The notes beneath the pieces are model-generated. The model saw nothing but the letters and a program-made list of their open reading frames with translations, was not told where the DNA came from and made no database searches. A stretch of DNA of 64,000 bases from assembly GCF_030053155.1 (NCBI RefSeq), contig NZ_CP125640.1, positions 3,694,001 to 3,758,000 on the forward strand, written 5' to 3'. The position numbers and the translations under genes are program-made. This stretch comes from Rhizobium sp. BT03 (GTDB lineage Bacteria > Pseudomonadota > Alphaproteobacteria > Rhizobiales > Rhizobiaceae). Positions 52,661 to 62,296 of the stretch are shown here, in pieces. Position 1 is the stretch's first letter. Each line of letters begins with the position of its first letter.

Positions 52661-52860
52661 GGCAGCTATCGACGACGCCGGAAACGGGCTGTCGGTTCAC
52701 AGCGACGCCTGTACAGGCTCTTCACGCCGGGGGCCGGTTACAATTTCGATAAGGCCGTGATCAGGCCAACTTCTTTTTGAACACTGCGGCTCATGCCCAT
52801 GCAGGGATGGGCAGGAAATGGAGCTTTTCCGACAACCTCGCGTGCTGTCGGATCTCATAA

Positions 52861-53655
52861 ATGGGTTACATGTTTAACTATCTCGGGTCGTGGCGACAAC
52901 AGATACCGATACTGGCCGGTAACCGCAAAGGACGCGCTCGGCTGACGTTTGCCGAAGGCGAATTTGCTGCGGTCTATGCAATGAGCGATGTTCACGGATG
53001 TTACAATGAGCTTGTCGAGGCGCATCGCCGCATCGAGGAGGATGCCGCGCGCATTCCGGGGCCGAAACTTATCGTCATGCTCGGCGACTATGTCGACCGC
53101 GGGCCCGATTCGAGCGCGGTGCTGGAGTTCCTGAGCAAGAGCCCGCCGCCGGGATTTCAGCGTTTCGCCCTCTGCGGCAATCACGACGCGGAATTGGTGA
53201 AGCTCTACCGCAAACCGGCGCACATTCTTGAATGGCTCGGCTTTGCCGGGACGGAGACGCTGCACTCATACGGTATCGATATCGAGCATCTGCTGCAGTC
53301 TGCGGCTGGAAGTGAAATGATTGCCCGCGTCATTCGCAACATGATCCCCGAGCGGCATATCCAATTCCTGGAATCGCTGCCGATCATGCTGCGGATGGGT
53401 AGGGTGGTCTTTGTCCATGCCGGCATCAAACCGGGCATCGACCTCAAGAAGCAGAAGGACAGCGACCTGATGTGGATCCGCCAACCCTTCCTGGATGAAG
53501 GGCCGCAGCTTCCCGTCCTCGTGATCCACGGACATACCCCGGCGCGGACCCCGACATTCGGCCCGCAACGGATCGGCATCGATACCGCGGTTTCGGCGAC
53601 GGGCCGGCTGACCGTGCTAACGATAAAAGGAACGCGCGTCGGGCTCCTCAATTAA
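52861..53655 (+). CDS. PPP-family metallophosphoesterase (serine/threonine phosphatase-like)
   Basis: A 264-residue cytosolic phosphatase with all PPP motifs: YAMSDVHGCYNELV, VMLGDYVDRGPDS, ALCGNHDAELV, VFVHAGIKPG and VIHGHTPA. Starts are ATG 52861 or 52870. Bacterial PPP enzymes dephosphorylate proteins or diadenosine polyphosphates. Its place next to rkpK and the Wzc-like tyrosine kinase locus makes a role in surface polysaccharide control possible but unproven; PPP enzymes are not classical tyrosine phosphatases. Confidence 0.9.
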   Translation: MGYMFNYLGSWRQQIPILAGNRKGRARLTFAEGEFAAVYAMSDVHGCYNELVEAHRRIEEDAARIPGPKLIVMLGDYVDRGPDSSAVLEFLSKSPPPGFQRFALCGNHDAELVKLYRKPAHILEWLGFAGTETLHSYGIDIEHLLQSAAGSEMIARVIRNMIPERHIQFLESLPIMLRMGRVVFVHAGIKPGIDLKKQKDSDLMWIRQPFLDEGPQLPVLVIHGHTPARTPTFGPQRIGIDTAVSATGRLTVLTIKGTRVGLLN

Positions 53656-53708
53656 ATCTGAAGGCGTAATGCCGCCCGAAACCGTTCAGGCTTTTCGGCG
53701 CGGTGCGC

Positions 53709-53745
53709 CAAAAACAAAACGCCGCGGAATTTTGCTCCGCGGCGT
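53709..53745 (-). terminator. rho-independent terminator of rkpK
   Basis: ACGCCGCGGA, 7-base loop, TCCGCGGCGT: a perfect 10-bp stem followed on the minus strand by TTTGTTTTTGG, 30 bases after the rkpK stop. Confidence 0.85.
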
Positions 53746-53774
53746 CAGGACGATTACCGGCTCACCGGAACCTA

Positions 53775-55103
53775 TCAGGCGTTTGTCGATTCATGATAGA
53801 GATTGGTGCCGATGCCGGTATAGGCAAAGCCGTGTTTGCGGACCTCGTCGCTGCGGTAAATATTGCGCAGGTCGACCAGGACCGGGGCGCGCATCGACTG
53901 CTTCAGGCGATTGAAATCGAGCGCGCGGAACTGATTCCATTCGGTGACGATGACAAGCGCATCCGCACCGGCGGCCGCTTCATAGGGGCCGCTCGCATAT
54001 TCGATATTCTCGATCACCTTGCGGGCATTCTCCATGCCTTCGGGATCGTAGCCGACCACCAGGGCGCCGGCGTCCTGCAGGGTCTGGATGACGGCAATCG
54101 CCGGGCTGTCGCGCATGTCGTCGGTGTTCGGCTTGAAGGTCAGGCCGAGAATCGCGATCTTCTTGCCGCGAATGTCGCCACCGACGGCCGAGATGACTTT
54201 GCGTCCCATCGCCCGCTTGCGGTTGTCGTTGATCGAGATCGTCGTCTCGATAAGCCGGACCGGCGCGTCGTAATCCTGCGCCGTCTTGGCAAGGGCAAGC
54301 GTATCCTTGGGGAAGCACGAGCCGCCGTAACCCGGACCGGCATGCAGGAACTTGGCGCCGATACGGCCATCGAGACCGATGCCGCGCGAAACGTCCTGGA
54401 CGTTTGCGTCGACCCGCTCGCAGAGATCGGCGATCTCGTTGATGAAGGTGATCTTCATCGCGAGGAATGCATTGGCAGCATATTTGATCAGTTCCGAGGT
54501 GCGGCGGGTGGTGAAGACCAGGGGTGCCTGGTTGAGGTAAAGCGGGCGGTAGACCTCGGTCATGGCTTCGCGCGCCCGGTCGTCATTCAACCCGACGACG
54601 ATACGGTCGGGACGCTTGAAATCTTCGATCGCCGCACCTTCGCGCAGGAATTCCGGATTGGAAACGACGGCGACATCCGCAGCAGGATTGGTTTCGCGCA
54701 TGATGCGCTCGACTTCGTCGCCGGTGCCGACCGGTACCGTCGACTTGGTGACGATCACGGTGAAGCCTTCCACATAGGTGGCAATCTCGCGCGCCGCCGC
54801 ATAGACATAGGAGAGGTCTGCGTGGCCATCGCCGCGCCGGGATGGCGTGCCGACCGCGATGAACACGACGTCGGCGCTACGGACGCTTTCGCCGACATCG
54901 GTCGAAAACGACAGCCGGCCGGTGCTGGTATTTTCGGCGACCAGTTGCTCCAGACCCGGCTCGTAGATCGGAATACGGCCTTCGCGAAGGGCTTCGATCT
55001 TACTCAGATCCTTGTCGACGCAGATGACGTCGTGGCCGAAATCCGCGAAGCAAACGCCTGAAACGAGGCCGACATAGCCTGATCCAATCATCGTGATGCG
55101 CAT
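53775..55103 (-). CDS. rkpK: UDP-glucose 6-dehydrogenase
   Basis: A 442-residue NAD-dependent enzyme oxidising UDP-glucose twice to UDP-glucuronate. N-terminal MRITMIGSGYVGLVSGVCFA (NAD fold), catalytic cysteine in GPGYGGSCFPKDTLAL, and the C-terminal UDP-binding domain with LGLTFKPNTDDMRDSPA. In Sinorhizobium and R. leguminosarum rkpK is needed for capsule and LPS and is genetically tied to lspL, also in this window. Ends at a strong terminator. Confidence 0.96.
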   Translation of the reverse strand: MRITMIGSGYVGLVSGVCFADFGHDVICVDKDLSKIEALREGRIPIYEPGLEQLVAENTSTGRLSFSTDVGESVRSADVVFIAVGTPSRRGDGHADLSYVYAAAREIATYVEGFTVIVTKSTVPVGTGDEVERIMRETNPAADVAVVSNPEFLREGAAIEDFKRPDRIVVGLNDDRAREAMTEVYRPLYLNQAPLVFTTRRTSELIKYAANAFLAMKITFINEIADLCERVDANVQDVSRGIGLDGRIGAKFLHAGPGYGGSCFPKDTLALAKTAQDYDAPVRLIETTISINDNRKRAMGRKVISAVGGDIRGKKIAILGLTFKPNTDDMRDSPAIAVIQTLQDAGALVVGYDPEGMENARKVIENIEYASGPYEAAAGADALVIVTEWNQFRALDFNRLKQSMRAPVLVDLRNIYRSDEVRKHGFAYTGIGTNLYHESTNA

Positions 55104-55293
55104 ATTTCCCTCAAATCATTGGAGTAGAACGTCATGCTGCGTCGCAGCATGGCGTTGGTCATACTGAATCTGGGCGAAAAGACAATATCGAAGATCGCTT
55201 GATACCCACATCGAAAATCGAACGAGGGGCACGACAATTCGTTGCCGGCACCCCTTCGACAGCAAGAAACATAGGTTTGTGTGGGCAATGTGA

Positions 55294-55326
55294 CAAGTCG
55301 AGCCGCTCGTCAGAGGCGGCTCGACT
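55294..55326 (-). terminator. terminator after the transglutaminase-like protein gene
   Basis: AAGTCGAGCCGC, 9-base loop, GCGGCTCGACTT: a perfect 12-bp stem 35 bases after the stop codon at 55362. No long T-tract on the minus strand (TGTCAC follows). Confidence 0.65.
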
Positions 55327-55361
55327 TTCATTTCCAGACGGTTCTTCCGCAGCCCGAACTT

Positions 55362-55961
55362 CTACAGCCGGTACCAGACATAGGGGTCTGTCCCCGATTG
55401 AATCTTGTCCCAGCGCAGATCGGTGTCCCGCCAGTTCTTGATGCTGCTTTTCCTGTTGTCGAGCACGAGGTCGCCCTTATCAGTCCTGACCACCAGGACG
55501 GCATGTCCTTCACCGGAAGGTGTATATGCCGTTGCGATTCGTAAAGCGCGCGACGACCAGCCCATCGCGATCAGCCGGCTGCGCTTGGTCAAGGCGAAAT
55601 CTTCGCAGTCGCCGCTGCGAACATTCACCTTCCAGACATCGCCGTTCAATTCGTTGCGGGAATCGTTCCGGCCGATCATCGTGCGATTGACGGTGTTGTT
55701 CACGTTTTTCAGCTGCAGCATTTGCTCATCGGTGAGCGCAACGACCGAGAGACCGTTGTTGTCACGGCATTCGGCCGGGTTCTGGGCGCAGAACAATACC
55801 TGCGCGAAGGGCGGAATGATCTTGTCTTTTTCAGAGATATAGCTGACCGCCGAACTGCCGTTCAGGCCGCGGGCAAAACCTGCGGGACCGGCGGCAAATG
55901 CCGAGCAGGCATTCCCTGCTGTAAAGGCCAGCGCCAGAAGTGTAACGAATGTTTTCTTCAT
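55362..55961 (-). CDS. bacterial transglutaminase-like cysteine proteinase (BTLCP family)
   Basis: A 199-residue exported protein: signal peptide MKKTFVTLLALAFTAGNACS with cleavage near AFA. The papain-like triad is visible as Cys in GDCEDFALTKRSRLIAMG, His in GEGHAVLVVRT and Asp in LVLDNRKSS. In other bacteria (LapG) such periplasmic proteases cut surface adhesins to release biofilm cells. Placement beside polysaccharide genes fits a cell-surface role. No LapD partner is seen here. Confidence 0.9.
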   Translation of the reverse strand: MKKTFVTLLALAFTAGNACSAFAAGPAGFARGLNGSSAVSYISEKDKIIPPFAQVLFCAQNPAECRDNNGLSVVALTDEQMLQLKNVNNTVNRTMIGRNDSRNELNGDVWKVNVRSGDCEDFALTKRSRLIAMGWSSRALRIATAYTPSGEGHAVLVVRTDKGDLVLDNRKSSIKNWRDTDLRWDKIQSGTDPYVWYRL

Positions 55962-56265
55962 CTGTTAAATCCCCGTTCAGGGCAACCGATTGAGATCAGG
56001 CTTGCCTTTTTTCTCGGTCAATGGCATGGCGATTTAGTGATCTGCCAAGTATTGGCCGCAGAACGTCTGTCCCGTTCCTGCTGCTTGACGGAGCATAGCC
56101 GGGGCTTGTCTCGATTGGCTTAAGTCTTTCGCGACAATTTTAAACGATGTGAAATTCTGTTGCACTTTAACACGCAAGCCATTGATATGCAACTTATGTT
56201 AGTGCGTGCATATTAACCGCTCGGGTTGTAATTCTGCCATTGCCGCTCGCTGGCGAAGAGATCGA
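55962..56265. other. promoter region of the polysaccharide ligase gene
   Basis: No gene seen. It contains the inverted repeat ATATGCA (56185-56191) and TGCATAT (56207-56213), spaced 15 bases, directly before the ligase start, a possible regulator binding site. Confidence 0.35.
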
Positions 56266-57690
56266 ATGTTATCCAACCTCATCAACAGGCAGGCCTTGCG
56301 CGAGGCTCTTCTCTTTGCCTTTACCGGCCTCGTTATACTGACGCTTCTTCCGTTCGGGAGCGTCACGCCCTTTCCCTTCGCCTTTGCAGCGATCGGAATG
56401 TTTACCCTCGGCGCCATTTCGGCACTGCTGTTCGGAGAGCCGAGGCAAAGCAGAGGGGTTTTCAGTATCGCTCTGTTGATGCTCATCGTGGTGACGGGCT
56501 GGACGTTCATCCAGACCATCGAACTGCCTTCCAACTGGCTGGCAAACCCGGCCTGGCGTGCCGCGCGTGACCTGGCAGGTGTCGACTACGCGGCAATCTC
56601 GGTCGAACCGGCCGACACGCTGGCGTCGATCCTCTCGGTGGGGCTGCCCTTCGTCACGTTCCTGACCGGGCTTCTCTTATGCGATACCGATCAGCGCGCG
56701 AGGAAAGTGCTGACCCTCCTCGGGCTTTCGGCGGGCATCATCGCTGTGTTCGGCCTGCTGCAGTTTTCACTGTTTCCCAACATCCTGATCGTCGTGGAGA
56801 AGCGCGCCTACCTCGACAGCCTGACCGCAGTCTTCGTCAATCGCAATACCGCGGCGACCTTCCTCGGGCTTGGAACGCTGCTGATGCTGACCCTCGTCAG
56901 AGATATCGCCCGTTCCCATTCGAACCATCCGCCCGGCGAGCCGGGCCGAAACACGCTTCTGTTGAAATCGTGGATTTACATCCTGCTCTTGTGCGCATGC
57001 TTCACCGCGCTGATGCTGACCCGCTCGCGCGCAGGCATATTCGCGACCTTTATTGGCGCTCTCATTTATTTCCCTTGGCTGGTCATGAATTGGAACGGCT
57101 CGCGGCGTTATCTGAAACCGGCGCCGGGATGGCGCCCGATGCTGAAGCTCTTCTCGGCGATCGTATTCGTCGTCGGGTTGCTGGCGGCGTTTGCCGGTCA
57201 GGCGATTTTGCGCGCGCAAGAGCGGCGGCTCGAGGATGATGACCGGTTCTGCATCCTGCCGGGCATATGGCGTGCCATTTCGGATCACTGGTTGACCGGG
57301 ACCGGTCTCGGGACCTTCCGGACCGTGTTTCCTGCCTACCGCGATCCGGCCTGCGGGATTTTCGGGATCTTCGACCGGGCGCATAATTTCTATCTCGAAG
57401 GATTTCTGGGTCTCGGGATATTGTTCCCGGTCACGGCAATCCTTGCCTTCGCGGTCCTTGCAAGAGTGTTTCGGCAGGGGTTCGCCCAAAGGCGGCGTCT
57501 CAGGCATTTTGTGCTGCTTGGCTTGGCGGCAACGGTTCTGGTCGCCCTTCATGCGGCCGTCGATTTCTCGCTGCAAATACCGGGTTTTGCCGTGTTTTAT
57601 TCCGCCTTCCTCAGTGCGGTCGTGGCGGTAAGCCTTGGGCGCGGCAACGGAGAAGCGGACGTGGCATATGAGCGGCCGCTCAGCCGCTAA
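56266..57690 (+). CDS. O-antigen ligase / polysaccharide polymerase-like membrane protein (Wzy_C)
   Basis: A 474-residue protein with about eleven membrane segments. ATG 56266 (MLSNLINRQ) follows GAAGAG; the frame is open to 56206. The Wzy_C ligase domain lies in the middle, with LMLTRSRAGIFATFIGALIY, and the large periplasmic loop holds GTGLGTFRTVFPAYRDPACG and DRAHNFYLEGFLGLGILF, the conserved HN region. It would join or polymerise repeat units on the periplasmic side. Neighbours are OPX and Wzc homologues, so a Wzy-type polymerase for an exopolysaccharide is the best guess. Confidence 0.86.
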   Translation: MLSNLINRQALREALLFAFTGLVILTLLPFGSVTPFPFAFAAIGMFTLGAISALLFGEPRQSRGVFSIALLMLIVVTGWTFIQTIELPSNWLANPAWRAARDLAGVDYAAISVEPADTLASILSVGLPFVTFLTGLLLCDTDQRARKVLTLLGLSAGIIAVFGLLQFSLFPNILIVVEKRAYLDSLTAVFVNRNTAATFLGLGTLLMLTLVRDIARSHSNHPPGEPGRNTLLLKSWIYILLLCACFTALMLTRSRAGIFATFIGALIYFPWLVMNWNGSRRYLKPAPGWRPMLKLFSAIVFVVGLLAAFAGQAILRAQERRLEDDDRFCILPGIWRAISDHWLTGTGLGTFRTVFPAYRDPACGIFGIFDRAHNFYLEGFLGLGILFPVTAILAFAVLARVFRQGFAQRRRLRHFVLLGLAATVLVALHAAVDFSLQIPGFAVFYSAFLSAVVAVSLGRGNGEADVAYERPLSR

Positions 57691-57976
57691 AATTTAAACA
57701 GATGGTTTATGAAGGTTTTTGAAAAATAGCGATTGTGCAGGTGCGAACTGTTGACTCTGAAACGCAAGAAATTTTATAGCGGGTCTAGCCCTCGGGTTTT
57801 TTACGGCGCCAGAAAAGTTGGATTGGGCCGTTTTCGCTTCCTCAAGGGCTTGGCGTTGCCAGCCTGCCACAGTTAGGGGAATGTTAATCGGCTTTCAGTG
57901 TTATTGATCGGGGATTGTCTTGTATTTTGTCAGATTGCGGGGCAGTAGCTTCAAGGGCGTCAACACAGGTTATTCT

Positions 57977-59188
57977 ATGGGTTGTTCTCGTATCGGTAGT
58001 ACACGCGTCGCCATTGTTGTAGCGCTAACGACTATATTGGCAAGCTGCACATCGCTTCCCAGATCCGGTCCCGATCACAAAGATGTTGATCGAGATGCGG
58101 CAGTGAAAGTGACAACGAAGGAGCGTCGCGTCGGCATCGACTACGCTCTGATTGATCTCAGCAAAAACGTTCTTCCCTATTTTACTTCTGCCCAGCCGAC
58201 GTCCTTCAAGGGATTTGGCGGTGGTCGCGGCGGGGCGCCTGAAATTCCGCTTGGTTATGGCGACGTCGTCCAGGTTGCTATCTTCGAAGCTCAGTCCGGT
58301 GGGTTGTTCATTCCCTCGGACGCCGGAAGCCGACCCGGCAATTACATCAATCTGCCGGAGCAGACCATCGATCGAAACGGAACGATCACGATCCCCTATG
58401 CCGGTCGCGTACCGGCCGCCGGTCGCCTGAAGGAGACCGTGGAGCAGGACGTCGAAGATCGGCTGGCGAGCCGCGCGATCGAGCCGCAGGTGGTTATTAC
58501 GACAACGAACAGCCGCTCCAGTCAGGTGGCCGTGCTCGGTGACGTCAACAATCCTCAGCGCGTCACGATCAGCCCGGCCGGTGAGCGTGTTCTCGATGTC
58601 ATTTCCGCTGCGGGCGGTTTGACGACCAACAATATCGAAACGAATGTGACGCTGCAGCGTCGCGGCAAGACGGCAACCGTCGCCTACAATACGCTGTTGA
58701 AGAACCCGGCGGAAAATATCTACGTTGCGCCGAATGACACGGTCTCGATCGATCATGAGCGCCGCACCTATCTTGCGCTCGGCGCCGCGGGTGTCAGCGG
58801 CCGCTTCGATTTCGAAGAATCCAACCTGACCCTCGGAGAGGCGATCGCCAAGGCGGGCGGTTTGCGCGACGACCGCGCCGATCCGGCTCAGGTCCTGCTC
58901 TATCGCCTGGTCCCGAAGAAAACGGTTCAGTCGATGAACGTCGACACGACGCGATTTGCGGGTGAGACGGTTCCAGTGATCGTCCGCGCGAATCTGCGCG
59001 ATCCGGCGACCTTGTTTGCGGTTCAGCAATTCAAGATGGAAGACAAGGATATTATCTATATTTCCAATTCGGACTCGGTTGAACTGGTCAAGTTCCTTGA
59101 CATCGTAAACTCGGTATCGTCCACTGTGGCAGGCGTGACCGACGATGCGAACGATACTCGCAACGCGGTCCAGGATCTCGGAAATTGA
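57977..59188 (+). CDS. outer-membrane polysaccharide export (OPX, Wza-like) lipoprotein
   Basis: About 403 residues. ATG 57977 starts a lipoprotein signal (IVVALTTILASC with the lipid-modified Cys); TTG 57920 is also in frame. The PES domain shows IPLGYGDVVQVAIFEAQSGG and TITIPYAGRVPAAGRLKETV, followed by SLBB repeats (VAVLGDVNNPQRVTISPAGE; YLALGAAGVSGRFDF). It forms the outer-membrane channel for the polysaccharide, working with the Wzc-like kinase two genes on. The 286 bases upstream (57691-57976) show no gene. Confidence 0.93.
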   Translation: MGCSRIGSTRVAIVVALTTILASCTSLPRSGPDHKDVDRDAAVKVTTKERRVGIDYALIDLSKNVLPYFTSAQPTSFKGFGGGRGGAPEIPLGYGDVVQVAIFEAQSGGLFIPSDAGSRPGNYINLPEQTIDRNGTITIPYAGRVPAAGRLKETVEQDVEDRLASRAIEPQVVITTTNSRSSQVAVLGDVNNPQRVTISPAGERVLDVISAAGGLTTNNIETNVTLQRRGKTATVAYNTLLKNPAENIYVAPNDTVSIDHERRTYLALGAAGVSGRFDFEESNLTLGEAIAKAGGLRDDRADPAQVLLYRLVPKKTVQSMNVDTTRFAGETVPVIVRANLRDPATLFAVQQFKMEDKDIIYISNSDSVELVKFLDIVNSVSSTVAGVTDDANDTRNAVQDLGN

Positions 59189-59270
59189 TTGAAATATAGG
59201 CGGCGTTGCTCGCAGATGACCAACGCCGCGTGGTATTTTCCATAGCGGATTTGATGAAGGAACCACCGAT

Positions 59271-59972
59271 ATGGCAAGGTTTGGTGTTTATCGTAAGCTT
59301 GCATATAGTGGACTTGCCGTTGCGATGTTTGCCGGCATGAATTCAAGCGCCTTGGCGGCCGCTTGCGTGCGCCTCGCAAATCTCACTACCGTCGATGTCA
59401 ACGCGTTTACGGCTAATCCGGCCATTCTGCTCGACATGTCTGATCCGCTGGTTCTATCGTCACTCGTTCGTGCGCTGGTCGGCAGTAGCGGCGAGGCTCT
59501 ATTACCGGTAATCGAGCAGGCCAAGACAGCCAATGCCGCACAGATGGCGGCCATCGGCTCGGGTCTTGGTCGGGCTGCAAACAGCTGTCAGGTGACGGAC
59601 CCGCTATCCAAGCTGGCGATCGAAAAGGCGGTCGCCGAGGCTGCGAGCGCCGATCCCAATCTTGCCCCGCTACTCGCCGCCTTTGCAAAGGTCCTTGCCG
59701 AAGGCGGGACCGCGGCGCTCGGTCCAGGTGCAAGCTCCGCCGCTGCCGCATCTGGCATCGGCAATGACGGGCAGGTTGGCCAAACTGGCCCCGGCGCTGA
59801 CGATGGCACGCCTTTTGACGGCGCCGCGACGACTGCGGGTACGCTGAAAGTTTCGAATGCCGGCGACGACTCGTCTTCGAGCACTATTACGATTGTCAGC
59901 ACAAATGGGGGAGGCCAATCCTCCTCCGACACGACCCAGTCGACGAGTCCGAGCGTCGCGGTCATACAATAG
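59271..59972 (+). CDS. secreted Ala/Ser-rich protein of the polysaccharide cluster, unknown
   Basis: A 233-residue exported protein. GAAGGAACC precedes the ATG; signal peptide MARFGVYRKLAYSGLAVAMF, cleavage after ALA. The helical middle (about 35-150) is rich in Ala and Leu, and the C-terminal third is low complexity (Gly, Asp, Ser, Thr: DDSSSSTITIVSTNGGGQSS). Located between OPX and Wzc genes in the same direction, so probably co-expressed and acting in the periplasm or at the surface. No family recognised. Confidence 0.8.
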   Translation: MARFGVYRKLAYSGLAVAMFAGMNSSALAAACVRLANLTTVDVNAFTANPAILLDMSDPLVLSSLVRALVGSSGEALLPVIEQAKTANAAQMAAIGSGLGRAANSCQVTDPLSKLAIEKAVAEAASADPNLAPLLAAFAKVLAEGGTAALGPGASSAAAASGIGNDGQVGQTGPGADDGTPFDGAATTAGTLKVSNAGDDSSSSTITIVSTNGGGQSSSDTTQSTSPSVAVIQ

Positions 59973-60019
59973 CTGGAATTGCCCTTAGATCTTAGCGCTT
60001 GATTTGTTGGAGATCGAAA

Positions 60020-62296
60020 TTGCTATCGCCAGATAAACTTACCCCGCGTATCGACCCCTCCCGCGATGCAGGAAACGACGCTGATTTCATCGATTTCGAC
60101 AAGCTCATCGCGATTGCCCGCCGACAGTGGCGGATGGTTGCGGCATGCGCGTTCGCCTTCGCCATTCTCGGCGTTGTGTATGTGCTGACGTCGGTGCCGG
60201 TGTACACCGCCGATACAAGCGTGCTGATCGACCGCAGCGATAACCAGGTGATCAACCAACTGGCGGCTTTCGGCCAGATGGACGATGACGAAGGGACCGT
60301 ACTCAGCCAGGTCGAGCTGTTGAAGTCCGACACGATCGCCTATGCCGTGGTCGATAAGTTGAAACTGGTCGACGATCCGGTGTTCAACGCCCAGCGGAAT
60401 TCGCTGTTTTCAGTCGCGACGCTGAAGTCGATGGTGAATTTCAAATCATGGTTTGCCGACGCCGCAGCAGTCGCGCCCGATCGGGAAATGCTGCGGCGGT
60501 ACGCTGCGGAAACTGTAGCCGGTAATATCGATGTCGAACGTGTCGGCAAATCCTACGTTCTCGATGTCAGTTATACCTCGCAGTCGCCCGATATGGCGCG
60601 TCAGATCGCCGCGGCCATTGCCGACGTCTACCTGGTCGACAAACTCAATTCGAAATACGAGGCGACACGCCGGGCCGGCGAATGGCTTCAGGAGCGTATC
60701 GAAGAGCTGCGGCAGCAGGCGCTTGATGCCGACCTTGCGGTTCAGAAATTCCGCAGCGAGCATGGGCTTGTCGAGGCCGGATCCGGTACCCTGATCAGCG
60801 AGCAGCAGCTTTCCGAGATCAACACGCAGTTGATCAATGCCCAGGCCGAGACGGCGAAGGCCGAGGCAAAGTATGCGCGCGTCAAATCGATCATCGACGC
60901 CAAGCAAACCGACGCGATCGTCACCGATGTGCTCGACAGCTCCATTTCCAACGACCTGCGCAAGAAATATCTCGAGGCTTCCAAGCTCGAGACCGAAATC
61001 GAGGCGCGGCTTGGTCCTGATCACGTCCAGGCAGTTCGGCTTCGTGCGGAAATGGAAGAATATAAGAGACTCATGTTCGATGAGTTGAACCGCATCGCCG
61101 AGAGTTACCAAAGCGAGCTGCAGGTTGCGCAGTCACGGGAAAATTCTTTGCGTGACAGTGTCACGAAGGCGACCGGTGTTGCCGCGACGGCCGGCGAAAC
61201 GCAGGTGCAGGTTCGCGAACTCGAGCGCACCCGCGATACCTACAAGAATCTTTATCAGAGTTTCCTGACGCGTTACCAGGAAGCCATTCAGCAGCAGAGC
61301 TTCCCGATTACCGCTGCGCGCATCATCACGATGGCGGAGACCCCGACGAAGCCGAGTGCTCCGAAGAGAGCCCTTGTCGTCGCTTTTGCGATGTTCCTCG
61401 GATGTGCGGTCGGAAGCGGTATCGGTGCTTTCCGAGAATTCCGGGATCGGTTCTTCCGCACCGGCGACGACGTCAAGGAAGTGCTCGATGTCGAATCGCT
61501 TGGTGTCATGCCGCTGGTTGACGATAACGTCGATGATCCGACCCTCGTCGATCCCAGCAATCCGCGAAGCATCGCCAGGGGCAGCAAGACCACGACCTAT
61601 GTCGAGGAGCATCCGCTCTCGGCATTTGCCGAGACGCTTCGAAGCGCCAAGATTGCGATCGACCTCAGTGCGGCCGATCAGCGCTGCAAGGTCATCGGCG
61701 TGGTGTCGAGCTTGCCCGGCGAGGGGAAGTCGACGACATCAATCAATTTTGCCAAGCTTCTGGCAATGCAAGGCGCCCGCTGCCTGCTGATCGACGGCGA
61801 TATGCGAAATCCCGGTGCGACCCGGGCAATCGGCCGCCATGCCGAGGCCGGCTTGCTCGAGGCGATCGTCGATGGCCGTCCGCTCAAGGATCTGATCCTT
61901 CTCGATCCCAAGACCAAGCTTGCATTTCTGCCGACGGTTGCACGATATCGTGTCCCGCATTCGTCGGAGCTGCTCGCGTCACGCGGCATGGACCAGCTTC
62001 TTGAAATTGCGCGTCAAAGCTTCGATTACATTATCGTCGACTTGCCGCCCCTGGCGCCGGTCGTGGATGCGCGCGCTATCAACTCGAAGCTCGATGCAGT
62101 GGTTTTCGTTATCGAGTGGGGAAAGACATCGCGCAAGGTCGTGCAGTCGACGCTGCTGTCCGAGCCGGAACTCTATGGGAAATGCGTCGGCGCTATATTG
62201 ACCAAGGTCGATCCGTCGCAGATGAAGCTTTACCGGACATTCGGCTCCAGCGAATATTATTACAAGCGTTATTCGCGCTACTACACCGAAAGCTGA
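60020..62296 (+). CDS. Wzc/ExoP-like polysaccharide co-polymerase with tyrosine (BY) kinase
   Basis: About 758 residues. TTG 60020 is preferred as GGAG lies seven bases upstream; TTG 59999 is in frame and no ATG fits. N-terminal Wzz domain with first membrane segment (AACAFAFAILGVVYVLTS), long coiled-coil periplasmic region (about 220-420), second membrane segment (ALVVAFAMFLGCAVGSGIGA), then BY-kinase: Walker A VSSLPGEGKSTTSINFA, A' LLIDGDMRNPGAT, B YIIVDLPPLAPVVD, and a C-terminal tyrosine cluster (SEYYYKRYSRYYTES). It controls chain length and export of the polysaccharide. Confidence 0.95.
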   Translation: MLSPDKLTPRIDPSRDAGNDADFIDFDKLIAIARRQWRMVAACAFAFAILGVVYVLTSVPVYTADTSVLIDRSDNQVINQLAAFGQMDDDEGTVLSQVELLKSDTIAYAVVDKLKLVDDPVFNAQRNSLFSVATLKSMVNFKSWFADAAAVAPDREMLRRYAAETVAGNIDVERVGKSYVLDVSYTSQSPDMARQIAAAIADVYLVDKLNSKYEATRRAGEWLQERIEELRQQALDADLAVQKFRSEHGLVEAGSGTLISEQQLSEINTQLINAQAETAKAEAKYARVKSIIDAKQTDAIVTDVLDSSISNDLRKKYLEASKLETEIEARLGPDHVQAVRLRAEMEEYKRLMFDELNRIAESYQSELQVAQSRENSLRDSVTKATGVAATAGETQVQVRELERTRDTYKNLYQSFLTRYQEAIQQQSFPITAARIITMAETPTKPSAPKRALVVAFAMFLGCAVGSGIGAFREFRDRFFRTGDDVKEVLDVESLGVMPLVDDNVDDPTLVDPSNPRSIARGSKTTTYVEEHPLSAFAETLRSAKIAIDLSAADQRCKVIGVVSSLPGEGKSTTSINFAKLLAMQGARCLLIDGDMRNPGATRAIGRHAEAGLLEAIVDGRPLKDLILLDPKTKLAFLPTVARYRVPHSSELLASRGMDQLLEIARQSFDYIIVDLPPLAPVVDARAINSKLDAVVFVIEWGKTSRKVVQSTLLSEPELYGKCVGAILTKVDPSQMKLYRTFGSSEYYYKRYSRYYTES

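Larger units (their letters stand above)
52250..52860. other. 611-base intergenic region with a small ORF and leader hairpins
   Basis: This AT-richer stretch holds the 27-codon minus-strand ORF at 52501-52584 with its EcfG promoter, and two hairpins ahead of the phosphatase gene: TGCCCAT/ATGGGCA (52794-52813) and TCCGACA/TGTCGGA (52828-52852). A plus-strand 45-codon frame from 52623 overlaps the promoter and is not supported. Nothing else is recognised. Confidence 0.6.

Noticed and set aside
52623..52760. 45-codon plus-strand frame
   Set aside because: Overlaps the opposite-strand EcfG promoter and has no family or convincing start context.
57770..57805. Possible terminator (GGGTCTAGCCC then CGGGTTTTTT)
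   Set aside because: Stem of only three to four pairs; too weak to call.
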